DNA of 64,000 nt from DASZUK01 sp035547695 (lineage in GTDB: Bacteria > Actinomycetota > Acidimicrobiia > Acidimicrobiales > RAAP-2), in assembly GCA_035547695.1 (NCBI GenBank), contig DASZUK010000023.1, positions 52,030-116,029 of the forward strand. Reading direction: 5' to 3'. The notes under the pieces are model-generated. The model saw nothing but the letters and a program-made list of their open reading frames with translations, ran no database searches and was not told the DNA's origin. Positions 54,941 through 63,837 of this stretch are shown piece after piece. The stretch's first letter is position 1. Every line of letters begins with the position of its first letter. The position numbers and the translations under genes are program-made.

Positions 54941-56611
54941 GTGAGCATTCGGCCGACCGGAGGTGGCGGGGTGGCGGCCCCCGAGCGGGTGCCCGACGAC
55001 CGGGCCCAACAGGACGGCGCGGGGGGCCGGACGGCGTCCTGGCCGACGGCGCTGGCCGGCCGGTGGCTGCTGGCCGCCGAGATCGGCATCGTGGCGGTGG
55101 TGGCCGCCGGCCTGGTGCTGCGGTTCTGGACCCGGTCCGCGCTGTGGCTGGACGAAGCCCTGACGGTGGACATCGCCAGGCTGCCCCTGCACGACCTCCC
55201 GTCGTACCTGAAGCGGGACGGGGCGCCGCCGCTGTACTACGTGCTGCTCCACTTCTGGATGAAGCCGTTCGGCGACGGCGACCTGGCGGTGCGGTCGCTG
55301 TCCGGGGTGCTGTCGGTGCTGACCCTGCCGGTGGTCTGGGTCGTCGGCCGCCGGCTGGGCGGCCGGACGGTGGGCTGGGTGTCCCTGGCGGTGCTGGCCA
55401 GCGCCCCGTTCGCGGTGTACTACGCCACCGAGGCCCGGATGTACTCGCTGGTCATGTTCCTGACCGCCTGCGGCGCCTGGGCGGTCAGCCGGGCGCTGGA
55501 GCGCCCACGATGGGGCAACCTGGTCGCGGTCGGGGTGGTGGTGGCCGCCCTGCTGTACACCCAGTACTGGGCCATCTACCTGGTCGGGGCCTTCGCCCTC
55601 TGGCTCATCTGGCAGTCCTGGCGGGGCCACGTCCGGTCGGCCAACGCCCGGTGGGCCCTGCTGGCCACCGTGGTGGGCTGCCTGGCGTTCGTGCCGTGGC
55701 TGCCCACCTTCGTCTACCAGTCCCGGTACACCGGCACCCCCTGGGCCGGGGTGCCGACCTACGCCGCCATCATCAACGCCATCACCGGGTTCACCGACAA
55801 CCAGGCCTCCCTGGTGGCCACCGGGTCCAACCAGGGCCGGCTGCTGGCCCTGGGGTACTTCGCCCTGGCCGGCCTCGGCCTGTTCGGGGCGGCCCGCGGC
55901 CGGTTCCACATCGACCTGGACATCCGGACCCGCCCGCAGGGCCGGGCACTGGCGTTCGTGGTGGTGGTCACCCTGGCCGCGGCCATCACCGGCGGCATCC
56001 TCAGCAAGAGCGCGTTCTCGGCCCGGTACGCCGCGGTGGTGTTCGTGCCGCTGCTGGTGCTGCTGGCCATCGGCACGGTGACGTTCGCCGACGCCCGCAT
56101 CCGGGCAGCGGTGGTGGCGGTGGTGGTGGCCGCCGGGCTGGCGTCCAGCATCCCCAACGTCGACACCCAGCGGACCCAGGCCCCGGCGGTGGCGGCGGTG
56201 CTGGCCGCCCACGCCAAGCCGGGGGACGTGGTGGCGTACTGCCCGGACCAGTTGGGGCCGGCCACCTACCGGCTGACCGCCACAGCGGGGTACCGACAGG
56301 TCACGTTCCCGCGGGGCACCGGGCCGGCGTACGTGGACTGGGTGGACTACAAGCAGGCCGCCAAGGCCGCAACGGCCAGGGCCTTCGCCCGGAAGCTGGA
56401 GGGCATGGCCGGGCACGACCACGACGTCTGGCTGGTGTCCGCCCCCGGCTACCAGGGGTTCGGGGTGAAGTGCCAGATGCTGGCCGCCGACCTGCTGGCG
56501 GCCAGGGACGCCGCCGGGCAGCCGTGGGGGGGGCACCAGTGGGTGAACGGCAACCCCGGCCGGTACTACGAGCCGATGAACCTCACCCAGTTCGCCCCGC
56601 CGCCGGCGTGA
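54941..56611 (+). CDS. GT-C membrane glycosyltransferase (PMT/ArnT-like, GT39/GT83 fold)
   Basis: 556 residues. The first 45 are variable; then about 11 helices. The loop after helix 1 has RFWTRSALWLDEALTVD with the acidic D-E typical of lipid-linked-sugar GT-C enzymes, followed by LKRDGAPPLYYVLLHFW. The C-terminal 130 residues form a soluble domain (VVAYCPDQLGPATYRLT and onward). The donor is probably polyprenyl-phosphate mannose, which the GT2 enzyme at 2796 could supply; acceptor unknown. GTG overlaps with the next gene (GTGA). Confidence 0.78.
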   Translation: MSIRPTGGGGVAAPERVPDDRAQQDGAGGRTASWPTALAGRWLLAAEIGIVAVVAAGLVLRFWTRSALWLDEALTVDIARLPLHDLPSYLKRDGAPPLYYVLLHFWMKPFGDGDLAVRSLSGVLSVLTLPVVWVVGRRLGGRTVGWVSLAVLASAPFAVYYATEARMYSLVMFLTACGAWAVSRALERPRWGNLVAVGVVVAALLYTQYWAIYLVGAFALWLIWQSWRGHVRSANARWALLATVVGCLAFVPWLPTFVYQSRYTGTPWAGVPTYAAIINAITGFTDNQASLVATGSNQGRLLALGYFALAGLGLFGAARGRFHIDLDIRTRPQGRALAFVVVVTLAAAITGGILSKSAFSARYAAVVFVPLLVLLAIGTVTFADARIRAAVVAVVVAAGLASSIPNVDTQRTQAPAVAAVLAAHAKPGDVVAYCPDQLGPATYRLTATAGYRQVTFPRGTGPAYVDWVDYKQAAKAATARAFARKLEGMAGHDHDVWLVSAPGYQGFGVKCQMLAADLLAARDAAGQPWGGHQWVNGNPGRYYEPMNLTQFAPPPA

Positions 56612-57729
56612 CCTGGCCCGGCCGGGCCTGGCGGGCGGTGCTGGCGGTGCTGCCGCAGTGGGCGGTGGCCCGGGTGGTGGTGCTGGGGGCCCTGGCCCTG
56701 GCCCACCTGGTGGTGGACCGTGCCCACCCGGTGGCGGCGTCGGCCGCCCGGGTGCACGACGGGCTGCTGGGGTGGGACGCCGGCTGGTACGAGTCCATCG
56801 CCCGGCTCGGGTACCAGCAGCCGCAGTCCCTGCGGTTCTTCCCGCTGTTCCCGCTGGCCGGCCGGGCCCTGTCGGTGCTGCCGGGGGTGTCCGTCGGGGT
56901 GGCCCTGGTGGTGCTGGCCAACCTGTCCGCGCTGGGGGCCACCGCCCTGCTGCGGGTGCTGGTGCTCCGGGAGACCGGCGACCGGGGCTGGGCGGACCGG
57001 TCGGTGTGGCTGCTGTCGTTGGCCCCGCCGGCGTTCGTGCTGGTGATGGGCTACGCCGAGGGCACCCTGCTGCTGTTCGCCGTCGGCTGCTTCCTGGCCA
57101 TCCGCTCCGCCCGGACCTGGCCGGGATGGGCCGCCGCCGCGGTGCTGGGGGCCGCCGCCGGGCTGACCCGGCCGCTGGGGGTGCTGCTGGTGCTGCCGGT
57201 GGCGGTGGAGGCCGCCCGGCGGTGGCGGCAGGCCGGCGGCGGCGAGCGGGCCGCGTCGCTGCTGGCGGTGGCCGGCCCCGCGATCGGTGCCGGCGCCTTC
57301 CTGGCCTGGGCCGCCGCGGCCAGGGGGGACGGCTGGGGGCCGGTGCGGGTGCAGACCCAGGCCGGCCACCACGGCGGGCTGGCCGATCCGCTGCACACCC
57401 TGGCCCACGACGCCGCCGGGGTGGTGCACCACCACTTCGGCACCGCCCTGCACGTGCCGTGGGTGGTCCTGGTGGTGGTCCTGGTGGTGGTCTGCTGGCG
57501 GCGGCTGCCGGCGTCCTATGGGGCGTTCGCCACCGCGGTGGCGGTGGTGGCGGTGAGCGGCACCAACCTGGACTCGTTCGAGCGGTACGCCCTGACCGCG
57601 TTTCCGCTGGTGGTGGCGGCGGCGTCGCTGACGTCGGGACCCAGGGTGGAGCGGTCCGTGGTGGTGCTGGCCGGGGCCGGCATGGCCGGGTACGCGGTGA
57701 TGGCCTTCCTCAACCTTTCGGTCCCCTGA
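56608..57729 (+). CDS. Membrane mannosyltransferase-like protein (PIG-V/GT76-like)
   Basis: 373 residues with about nine helices. LLGWDAGWYESIARLGYQ and SLRFFPLFPLAGRAL resemble the W-D-x-x-W/H-Y and FFP motifs of PIG-V, the GPI mannosyltransferase, and its bacterial relatives; VMGYAEGTLLLFAVGCFLAI and LTRPLGVLL continue the pattern. A GT-C enzyme adding a sugar on the outer face is likely. GTG 56608 overlaps the preceding gene. The donor is inferred only. Confidence 0.75.
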   Translation: MTWPGRAWRAVLAVLPQWAVARVVVLGALALAHLVVDRAHPVAASAARVHDGLLGWDAGWYESIARLGYQQPQSLRFFPLFPLAGRALSVLPGVSVGVALVVLANLSALGATALLRVLVLRETGDRGWADRSVWLLSLAPPAFVLVMGYAEGTLLLFAVGCFLAIRSARTWPGWAAAAVLGAAAGLTRPLGVLLVLPVAVEAARRWRQAGGGERAASLLAVAGPAIGAGAFLAWAAAARGDGWGPVRVQTQAGHHGGLADPLHTLAHDAAGVVHHHFGTALHVPWVVLVVVLVVVCWRRLPASYGAFATAVAVVAVSGTNLDSFERYALTAFPLVVAAASLTSGPRVERSVVVLAGAGMAGYAVMAFLNLSVP

Positions 57730-57735
57730 ACCCAC

Positions 57736-57741
57736 TATCCT
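57736..57741 (+). promoter_or_regulatory. -10 box (TATCCT)
   Basis: TATCCT followed by 11 nt and ATG 57753, in the 23-bp gap after the PIG-V-like gene. Confidence 0.4.
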
Positions 57742-57752
57742 CGCCCGGCATC

Positions 57753-59255
57753 ATGTCGACCACAGCACCGGAGGCCGCCGACCACCAGGACCCGGTGGTG
57801 GTCGTCGGGGCCGGCCCGGCCGGGCTGACCGCGGCCTACCAACTGGTGCAGGCCGGCCGCAAGCCGGTGGTGGCCGAGGCCGACGACGTGGTGGGCGGCA
57901 TCAGCCGGACCGTGGTCCGCGACGGCTGGCGGTTCGACATCGGCGGCCACCGGTTCTTCACCAAGGTGGCCCCGGTGGAGCAACTGTGGCACCAGATCCT
58001 GCCCGACGACGACTTCTTGCTGCGGCCCCGGATGAGCCGGATCTTCTACAAGGGCAAGTACTACGACTACCCCCTCAAGCCGCTGAACGCCCTCAAGAAC
58101 CTGGGGCTGTGGGAGTCGTTCCTGTGCGGCCTGTCCTACCTGTGGGCCCGGCTGCGGCCGCCGAAGGACCAGACCAACTACGAGGGCTGGCTGGTGGCCC
58201 GGTTCGGGTGGCGGCTGTACCGGACGTTCTTCAAGACCTACACCGAGAAGGTCTGGGGGGTGCCGGTGGCCGAGATGCCGGCGGACTGGGCGGCGCAGCG
58301 GGTGAAGAGCCTGGACCTCGGCAAGGCCGTCGTCAACGCGCTGACCCCCAAGCGGAACCAGAAGGCCATCACCAGCCTGATCGAGGAGTTCCAGTACCCC
58401 AAGTACGGGCCCGGGATGATGTGGGAGCGCTGCCGCGACCAGGTGGAGGCCGGCGGCGGCACGGTGCTGATGGAGACCGCGGTGTCCGCCATCCACGTCG
58501 ACGGCGGCCGGGCCACCGCGGTCACCCTGACCCGGGCCGACGGGTCCACGGTACGCCAACCGGCGTCCCACGTGATCTCGTCCATGCCGATGAACGCCCT
58601 GGTGAAGGCCCTGGACCCCCCGCCGCCGGAGGAGGTCCGCCAGGCCGGGGCCGACCTGCACTACCGGGACTACCTGACCGTGGCCCTGGTGGTCCCCGAG
58701 GCCAAGGGGTTCCCGGACAACTGGATCTACATCCACGCCCCCGACGTCAAGGTGGGCCGCATCCAGAACTACGGCCGGTGGTCCCCGCACATGGTGAAGG
58801 AGGGCCGCACCTGCCTGGGGCTGGAGTACTTCGTGTTCGAGGGCGACGACCTGTGGGCCAGCCCCGACGAGGACCTGATCGAGCGGGGCACCCGGGAGCT
58901 GGCCCACCTCGGCCTGGTCGACCCCGGCGACGTCGAGGCCGGGTACGTGGTGCGGGTGTCCAAGGCCTACCCGTACTACGACCTGGACTACAAGGCCAAC
59001 GTGGCGGTGATCACCAAGTACCTCGACACCGAGGCCCCCAACGTGCACCCGGTGGGCCGGAACGGGATGCACAAGTACAACAACCAGGACCACTCCATGT
59101 ACACCGCCATGCTCACCGTCGACAACATCCTGGGCGGCCACCACGACATCTGGGCGGTGAACGTCGAGGAGGAGTACCACGAGCAGTCCGGCGGGCGTGA
59201 AGGGGGGACCGGACGGGACGCTCCGGTGTTGCCACGGCGAGCCTCCGCGGGATAG
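57753..59255 (+). CDS. FAD-dependent amine-oxidase-like oxidoreductase (UDP-galactopyranose mutase-like fold)
   Basis: 500 residues. The dinucleotide-binding VVVVGAGPAGLTAAYQLVQ and a following DDVVGGISRTVVRDGWRFDI, then GGHRFFTKVAPVEQLW, place it in the group of FAD proteins related to UDP-galactopyranose mutase and protoporphyrinogen oxidase (COG1232). FKTYTEKVWGVPVAEMPADW is typical of the version found in polysaccharide clusters. The C-terminal 35 residues are polar and low complexity. It probably acts on a nucleotide sugar or lipid; the exact reaction cannot be told. Confidence 0.82.
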   Translation: MSTTAPEAADHQDPVVVVGAGPAGLTAAYQLVQAGRKPVVAEADDVVGGISRTVVRDGWRFDIGGHRFFTKVAPVEQLWHQILPDDDFLLRPRMSRIFYKGKYYDYPLKPLNALKNLGLWESFLCGLSYLWARLRPPKDQTNYEGWLVARFGWRLYRTFFKTYTEKVWGVPVAEMPADWAAQRVKSLDLGKAVVNALTPKRNQKAITSLIEEFQYPKYGPGMMWERCRDQVEAGGGTVLMETAVSAIHVDGGRATAVTLTRADGSTVRQPASHVISSMPMNALVKALDPPPPEEVRQAGADLHYRDYLTVALVVPEAKGFPDNWIYIHAPDVKVGRIQNYGRWSPHMVKEGRTCLGLEYFVFEGDDLWASPDEDLIERGTRELAHLGLVDPGDVEAGYVVRVSKAYPYYDLDYKANVAVITKYLDTEAPNVHPVGRNGMHKYNNQDHSMYTAMLTVDNILGGHHDIWAVNVEEEYHEQSGGREGGTGRDAPVLPRRASAG

Positions 59256-59272
59256 CGCCGGCCCCGGCGGCG

Positions 59273-61153
59273 GTGCCGGTGGCGGAACGGCCGGTGCCGA
59301 CCTGGCCGCGGCGCGCCCTGCCGTACGCGGTGGGCGGGTCGCTGTACCTGGCGCTGTCGGTGGTGCTGTGGTGGCACGTCTGGTCCACCCACCCCACCGC
59401 CACCGCCACCTGCGGCTGCGGGGACCCGGCCCTGTTCATGTGGTTCCTGGAGTGGCCGGCCTACGCCATCGCCCACGGCCACGATCCGTTCTTCTCCACC
59501 TACCTGTTCCACCCGGACGGCATCAACCTGCTGTCCAACACCAGCGTGCTGGCCATCGGCATCCCGCTGGCCCCGGTCACCTGGCTGTTCGGCCCGGTGG
59601 CCACCCTGAACGTGGCCTCCACGCTGGCCCCGGCGTTGTCGGCCATGGCCGCCTTCTGGGTGCTGCGGCGGTGGGCGCGGTGGGCGCCGGCGGCGTTCGT
59701 GGGCGGCCTGCTCTACGGGTTCTCCCCCTACGTCCTGAGCAGCCTGGTCACCGCCCACCTGATGACCGCGTCGCTGGCGCCGCTGCCGCTGATGCTGGCC
59801 TGCCTGGACGAGCTGTTCGTACGGCAGCGCCGGCGGCCGGTGCCCGTCGGCATCGCCCTGGCGGTGCTGGCCACCGTGGAGTTCTTCGTCAGCACCGAAC
59901 TGCTGGTCATCGCCGGCATGGCCGCGGCGATCGGGCTGGTGCTGCTGGCCGCCTACCGGGCGGTGGTGGACCGGGCGGACCTGGTCCTCCGGGTCCGCCG
60001 GGCCCTGCCCGGCGTGGTGGCCGCGGTGGCGCTGTCCGTGGTGCTGCTGGCCTACCCGGCGTGGTACGCGCTGGCCGGCCCGGCCCACCTGAGCGGGGAG
60101 ATCTGGCCCAACATCCCCATCGTGGGCGGGCTGGAGCCACGGACATTCACCGGGTTCAGCCCCGGCCGGTCCTTCTTCCTGGAGCTCGGCGGGTACTACG
60201 GCGGCACACTGCCGTCGGCCGGGTACGTCAGTTGGGCCCTGATCGGGGTGCTGGCCGCCGGCCTGGTGATCTGGCGGAAGGACCGCCGGCTGTGGTTCTT
60301 CGGGGCCCTGGCCGTGCTGACCGGGGTGCTGACCCTGGGGGTGCGGAAGGGCATCTGGGTGCCGTGGCGGCTGTTCGGCGGGTTGCCGGTGCTGGAGAAC
60401 GTCATCGAACAGCGGTTCATGGCGGTGACCACCCTGGCGTTGGCCGCCATGCTGGCCATCGTGGTGGACCGGGCCCGGCGATTGGGGGCCGCCCACCGCC
60501 ACCACCGGGCCACGGTGGGCCTGTTGGCGGCCGCGGTGGCGGTGGTGGTCGGGCTGGGCCAACTGGTCTGGACGATGGCCCCGGAGCTGCCGTTCACGGT
60601 GCAGCCGGTGCAGTTGCCGACCTGGTTCCGGGTGGAGGCCCCCAAGCTGGCCCCGGGGGAGGTGCTGCTGGCCTACCCGGCGCCGTTCTCCGGCATCCAG
60701 GCGTCGATGGCCTGGCAGGCGGTGGACCGGATGTCCTTCGCCCAGGCCGGCGGCGGTGGGCCGCAGGGGGTGGCCGACCGGGCCGGGGCGGAGAAGGCCG
60801 GGTTCCGCGTCCTGGCCGCGCTGGGGTTCGGGCTGGTCACACCGGCCCCCGCGGGGACCCCGGCGGAGATGGCCGCGGTCCGCCGGGCGTTGCGGGGGTG
60901 GCAGGTCACCATGGTGGTCATCCCGCGCCAACCCGGCCGGTCGTCGCTGCTGCGCGGCCGCAGCCCGGCGTACGCGGCGGCGTTCATGACCGCCGCCCTC
61001 GGCACCCGCCCGGTGCTGCGGTCCGGGGCCTGGGTGTGGCCGCAGGTGGACCTGTCCCACCCCGCCCTGCGGGTGCCCGCCGGCGGCCTGCTGGGCTGCT
61101 CGCAACGGGCCCCGGCCGCGGTGGCCGGCTGCGTGGCCGCGGTGGCCCGATGA
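59273..61153 (+). CDS. Large polytopic membrane protein, probable GT-C glycosyltransferase
   Basis: 626 residues, about 12 helices in the first 430 residues and an extracytoplasmic-type C-terminal domain. Features are CGCGDPALFMWFLEWPAYAI, a luminal loop STYLFHPDGINLLSNTS, and LLYGFSPYVLSSLVTAHL, an arrangement frequent in actinobacterial membrane glycosyltransferases of the YfhO/GT-C kind. No single catalytic motif is decisive. GTG 59273 is used; GTG 59279 is close. Its end overlaps the flippase start (ATGA). Confidence 0.7.
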   Translation: MPVAERPVPTWPRRALPYAVGGSLYLALSVVLWWHVWSTHPTATATCGCGDPALFMWFLEWPAYAIAHGHDPFFSTYLFHPDGINLLSNTSVLAIGIPLAPVTWLFGPVATLNVASTLAPALSAMAAFWVLRRWARWAPAAFVGGLLYGFSPYVLSSLVTAHLMTASLAPLPLMLACLDELFVRQRRRPVPVGIALAVLATVEFFVSTELLVIAGMAAAIGLVLLAAYRAVVDRADLVLRVRRALPGVVAAVALSVVLLAYPAWYALAGPAHLSGEIWPNIPIVGGLEPRTFTGFSPGRSFFLELGGYYGGTLPSAGYVSWALIGVLAAGLVIWRKDRRLWFFGALAVLTGVLTLGVRKGIWVPWRLFGGLPVLENVIEQRFMAVTTLALAAMLAIVVDRARRLGAAHRHHRATVGLLAAAVAVVVGLGQLVWTMAPELPFTVQPVQLPTWFRVEAPKLAPGEVLLAYPAPFSGIQASMAWQAVDRMSFAQAGGGGPQGVADRAGAEKAGFRVLAALGFGLVTPAPAGTPAEMAAVRRALRGWQVTMVVIPRQPGRSSLLRGRSPAYAAAFMTAALGTRPVLRSGAWVWPQVDLSHPALRVPAGGLLGCSQRAPAAVAGCVAAVAR

Positions 61154-62604
61154 CCGACGACGACGTCGGCGCGGTCCAGGCCGTGGAGGCCGCCGTGGAG
61201 GGGGTGCCCGGCGCGGTGTCGCTGGCTCCCAGCTCGGTGGTGCCGGCCCTCGGTGGCGAGCTGGTGCTGCCCGGTCCGGCCGACACCGTCCGGGCCGGGC
61301 TGCTGCAGGCCGGGCCGCTGGCGGTGGCCGGGCTGGTGGCCAACGGGGCCAACGTCATCGTCACGGTGCTGCTGGCCCGGCTGCTCACCACCAGGGGGTA
61401 CGGGCAGTTGAACGTGCTGACCGGGCTGTTCCTGATCGTGTCCATGCCGGGGTCGGCGGTCATCGTGGCGGTGGTCCGCCGGGTGACGGCCCGGAAGGGC
61501 AACCTGGTGCAGCGGTGGGCCCGGGTGATGCACCGGCGGGCCACCGTGGCGGTGGTGGCCTTCGCGGTCGTGGTGGTGGCGGTGGGCTGGGAGCTGTCGG
61601 GAGTGCTGAACCAGGACGACGTCGGCGGGGTGGACGCCATCCTGGTCGCCGGGGCGGTCTGGGTCCTGCTGTGCCTGGACCGCGGCCTGCTCCAGGCCCA
61701 CCGGAACTACCGGACCCTGTCGGCCAACCTGTTGGTGGAGGGCGGGGTGCGGACGGCGGCGATGCTCTGCCTGGTCGGCGCCGGCCTGGGGCCCGCCGGG
61801 GCCGCCGTCGGGGTGCTGGTGGCCGAGGTGGCCACCGCGGTGCACGCCCGGGTGATGGCCGACCGGGTGTGGGCGGCGGAGGCCGACCGGGAGGTCACCG
61901 TTCGCCGCCGGGCCCGGGCCCGGCACGCCGCGACGGGACCGCTGGGCCGGTGGTTCCGGGCCGACCGGGACCTGCTGGCGCCGCCGGCGGAGCGCAGGGC
62001 GCTGGTCACCGACCTGGTCACCGCCCTGGTGGCCCTGGCGATGACGGCGCTGCTGCAGAACGTCGACGTCATCGTGCTGGGCCGCGAGGCCCCGGAGCGG
62101 AGCGGGTCGTACGCCGCGGTGTCGGTGGCCAGCAAGGCCCTGGTGTTCGGTGCCGTCGTCCTCGGCGGCTACCTGCTGCCGGAGGCCGCCATCCGGTGGC
62201 GGCAGGGCGGGCACGCCCTGCGGCAACTGGCCGTCACCCTGCTCCTGCTCGGCATCCCGGCCGTGCTGCTGCTGTCGTTGGCGGTGGCCGCGCCGCACCT
62301 GTTGCTGTCGGTGGTGTTCTCGTCCCGGTACCTGGGAGCCCAGTCGGCGTTCCTGCCGCTGGTGCTGGCCATGGTGTGCCTGAGCATCACCGTCGTCCTC
62401 ACCATGTACCTGCTGGCGGTCGGCCGGCGGTGGATCACCGCCCTGCTGGTGCTGGGGGCGGTGGCCGCCACGGTGGCGGTGGCCGGGGCCCACGGGGTGC
62501 CGCAGGCCACCGCGCGGGCCGACCTGGCCGTCCAGGCCGGGCTGGCCGTGGTGACCGTGGTGGGGTTCGGCCTGGTCCATCACCGCAGGCTTCGCCCCCG
62601 ATAG
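61150..62604 (+). CDS. Polysaccharide/lipid-linked glycan flippase (MOP superfamily, Wzx-like)
   Basis: 484 residues with about 12 helices. The first helix has GLVANGANVIVTVLLARLLT, then RGYGQLNVLTGLFLIVSMPG; later NVDVIVLGREAPERSGSYAA and the last helices match polysaccharide biosynthesis exporters. The N-terminal 45 residues and a loop at 235-265 are soluble and charged. It likely flips a lipid-linked intermediate built by the neighbouring glycosyltransferases. ATG 61150 overlaps the previous stop. Confidence 0.85.
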   Translation: MTDDDVGAVQAVEAAVEGVPGAVSLAPSSVVPALGGELVLPGPADTVRAGLLQAGPLAVAGLVANGANVIVTVLLARLLTTRGYGQLNVLTGLFLIVSMPGSAVIVAVVRRVTARKGNLVQRWARVMHRRATVAVVAFAVVVVAVGWELSGVLNQDDVGGVDAILVAGAVWVLLCLDRGLLQAHRNYRTLSANLLVEGGVRTAAMLCLVGAGLGPAGAAVGVLVAEVATAVHARVMADRVWAAEADREVTVRRRARARHAATGPLGRWFRADRDLLAPPAERRALVTDLVTALVALAMTALLQNVDVIVLGREAPERSGSYAAVSVASKALVFGAVVLGGYLLPEAAIRWRQGGHALRQLAVTLLLLGIPAVLLLSLAVAAPHLLLSVVFSSRYLGAQSAFLPLVLAMVCLSITVVLTMYLLAVGRRWITALLVLGAVAATVAVAGAHGVPQATARADLAVQAGLAVVTVVGFGLVHHRRLRPR

Positions 62605-62605
62605 G

Positions 62606-62641
62606 TAAAATGAATATTCAACTGTAACCGAAGGGTAACTT
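62606..62641 (+). promoter_or_regulatory. AT-rich promoter region of the GT4 gene
   Basis: TAAAAT (62606-62611), the perfect palindrome TGAATATTCA (62611-62620) and a second -10 TAACTT (62636-62641) 8 nt before ATG 62650. This is one of the few AT-rich islands in the window. Confidence 0.5.
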
Positions 62642-62649
62642 TGCGGGCG

Positions 62650-63837
62650 ATGGAACTGGGCAGGGCACAAATGGGGGGTCTGTCGGAGCCCGCCCGTGGC
62701 ACCGGGTTGGATGCCATCGCCGCCGAAGCCGGGTTGCGGCGGGTGCACTTCGTGGCCTGGCGGGACCTCGACGACCCGGAGGCCGGCGGCTCCGAGCTGC
62801 ATGCCCACCGGGTGGCCGCTCTCTGGGCGGAGGCCGGCCTGGAGGTCACCTTCCGCACCTCCGCCGTCCCGACCGGCAGGGAAGCCATCACCCGGGACGG
62901 CTACCGCGCCGTCCGCCGGGCCGGCCGGTACGCGGTGTTCCCCCAGGTGGCCTGGGACGGGCTTCGCCACCGGCACCGCCCCGGGGAGGGGCTGGTGGAG
63001 GTGTGGAACGGCATGCCGTTCTTCTCGCCGCTCTGGTACCGCGGGCCCAGGATCGTGTTCCTGCACCACGTCCACGCCGAGATGTGGCGGATGGTGCTGC
63101 CGGGGTGGCTGGCCCGGATGGGGGAGGCCGTGGAGAGCCGGGTGGCGCCGCCCCTGTACCGCCGCAGCCGGGTGGTCACCCTTTCGGAGTCGTCCCGCCA
63201 GGAGATCGTGGACCTGCTGGGCCTGCCGGAGGCGCGGGTGTCGGTGGCCGCCCCCGGCATCGAGCGACGGTTCGCTCCCGGCGGCGACCGGTCACCGACG
63301 CCGTTGGTGGTGGCCGTCGGCCGGCTGGTGCCGGTGAAGCGGTTCGACCTGCTGGTGGAGTCCCTGGTCCGCACCCGGGACAAGGTGCCGGACCTGCGGG
63401 CGGTCATCGTCGGGGAGGGCTACGAGCGGCCCGCCCTGGAGGCGCTGCGCCGCCGGTACCGGGCCCAGGACTGGCTGGAGCTCCCCGGACGGCTGACCGA
63501 CGACCAGTTGGTGGCCTGCTACCGCCGGGCCTGGGTGGTGGCGTCCACGTCGCTACGGGAGGGGTGGGGGATGACCCTCACCGAGGCCGCGGCCTGCGGG
63601 ACCCCGGCGGTGGCCACCGACATCGCCGGCCACCGCGACGCCGTCGTCGACGGCCGGACCGGCCTGTTGGTGGACGACGCCGCCGACGACATCGCCGGTG
63701 CACTGGCCGACGTGCTGGTCGACGACGACCTCCGCGCCCGGCTCGGCCGCGGCGCCCTGGAGCGGGCCCGCTGGTTCACCTGGGAGGCCACCGCGCGCAG
63801 CACCCTGGAGGTACTGGCGGCCGAAGCCCGCCGTTAG
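62650..63837 (+). CDS. GT4-family glycosyltransferase
   Basis: 395 residues of GT-B fold. The N-terminal half has VHFVAWRDLDDPEAGGSELH and the C-terminal half VVAVGRLVPVKRFDLLVESL, VGEGYERPALEAL, REGWGMTLTEAAACGTPAVA with the nucleotide-sugar binding E-x7-E pattern, and GLLVDD. It transfers a sugar from a nucleotide donor to an unknown acceptor on the cytosolic side. ATG 62650 is preferred over TTG 62641 from -10 spacing; ATG 62671 is a further option. Its TAG overlaps the opposite-strand TAA. Confidence 0.9.
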   Translation: MELGRAQMGGLSEPARGTGLDAIAAEAGLRRVHFVAWRDLDDPEAGGSELHAHRVAALWAEAGLEVTFRTSAVPTGREAITRDGYRAVRRAGRYAVFPQVAWDGLRHRHRPGEGLVEVWNGMPFFSPLWYRGPRIVFLHHVHAEMWRMVLPGWLARMGEAVESRVAPPLYRRSRVVTLSESSRQEIVDLLGLPEARVSVAAPGIERRFAPGGDRSPTPLVVAVGRLVPVKRFDLLVESLVRTRDKVPDLRAVIVGEGYERPALEALRRRYRAQDWLELPGRLTDDQLVACYRRAWVVASTSLREGWGMTLTEAAACGTPAVATDIAGHRDAVVDGRTGLLVDDAADDIAGALADVLVDDDLRARLGRGALERARWFTWEATARSTLEVLAAEARR

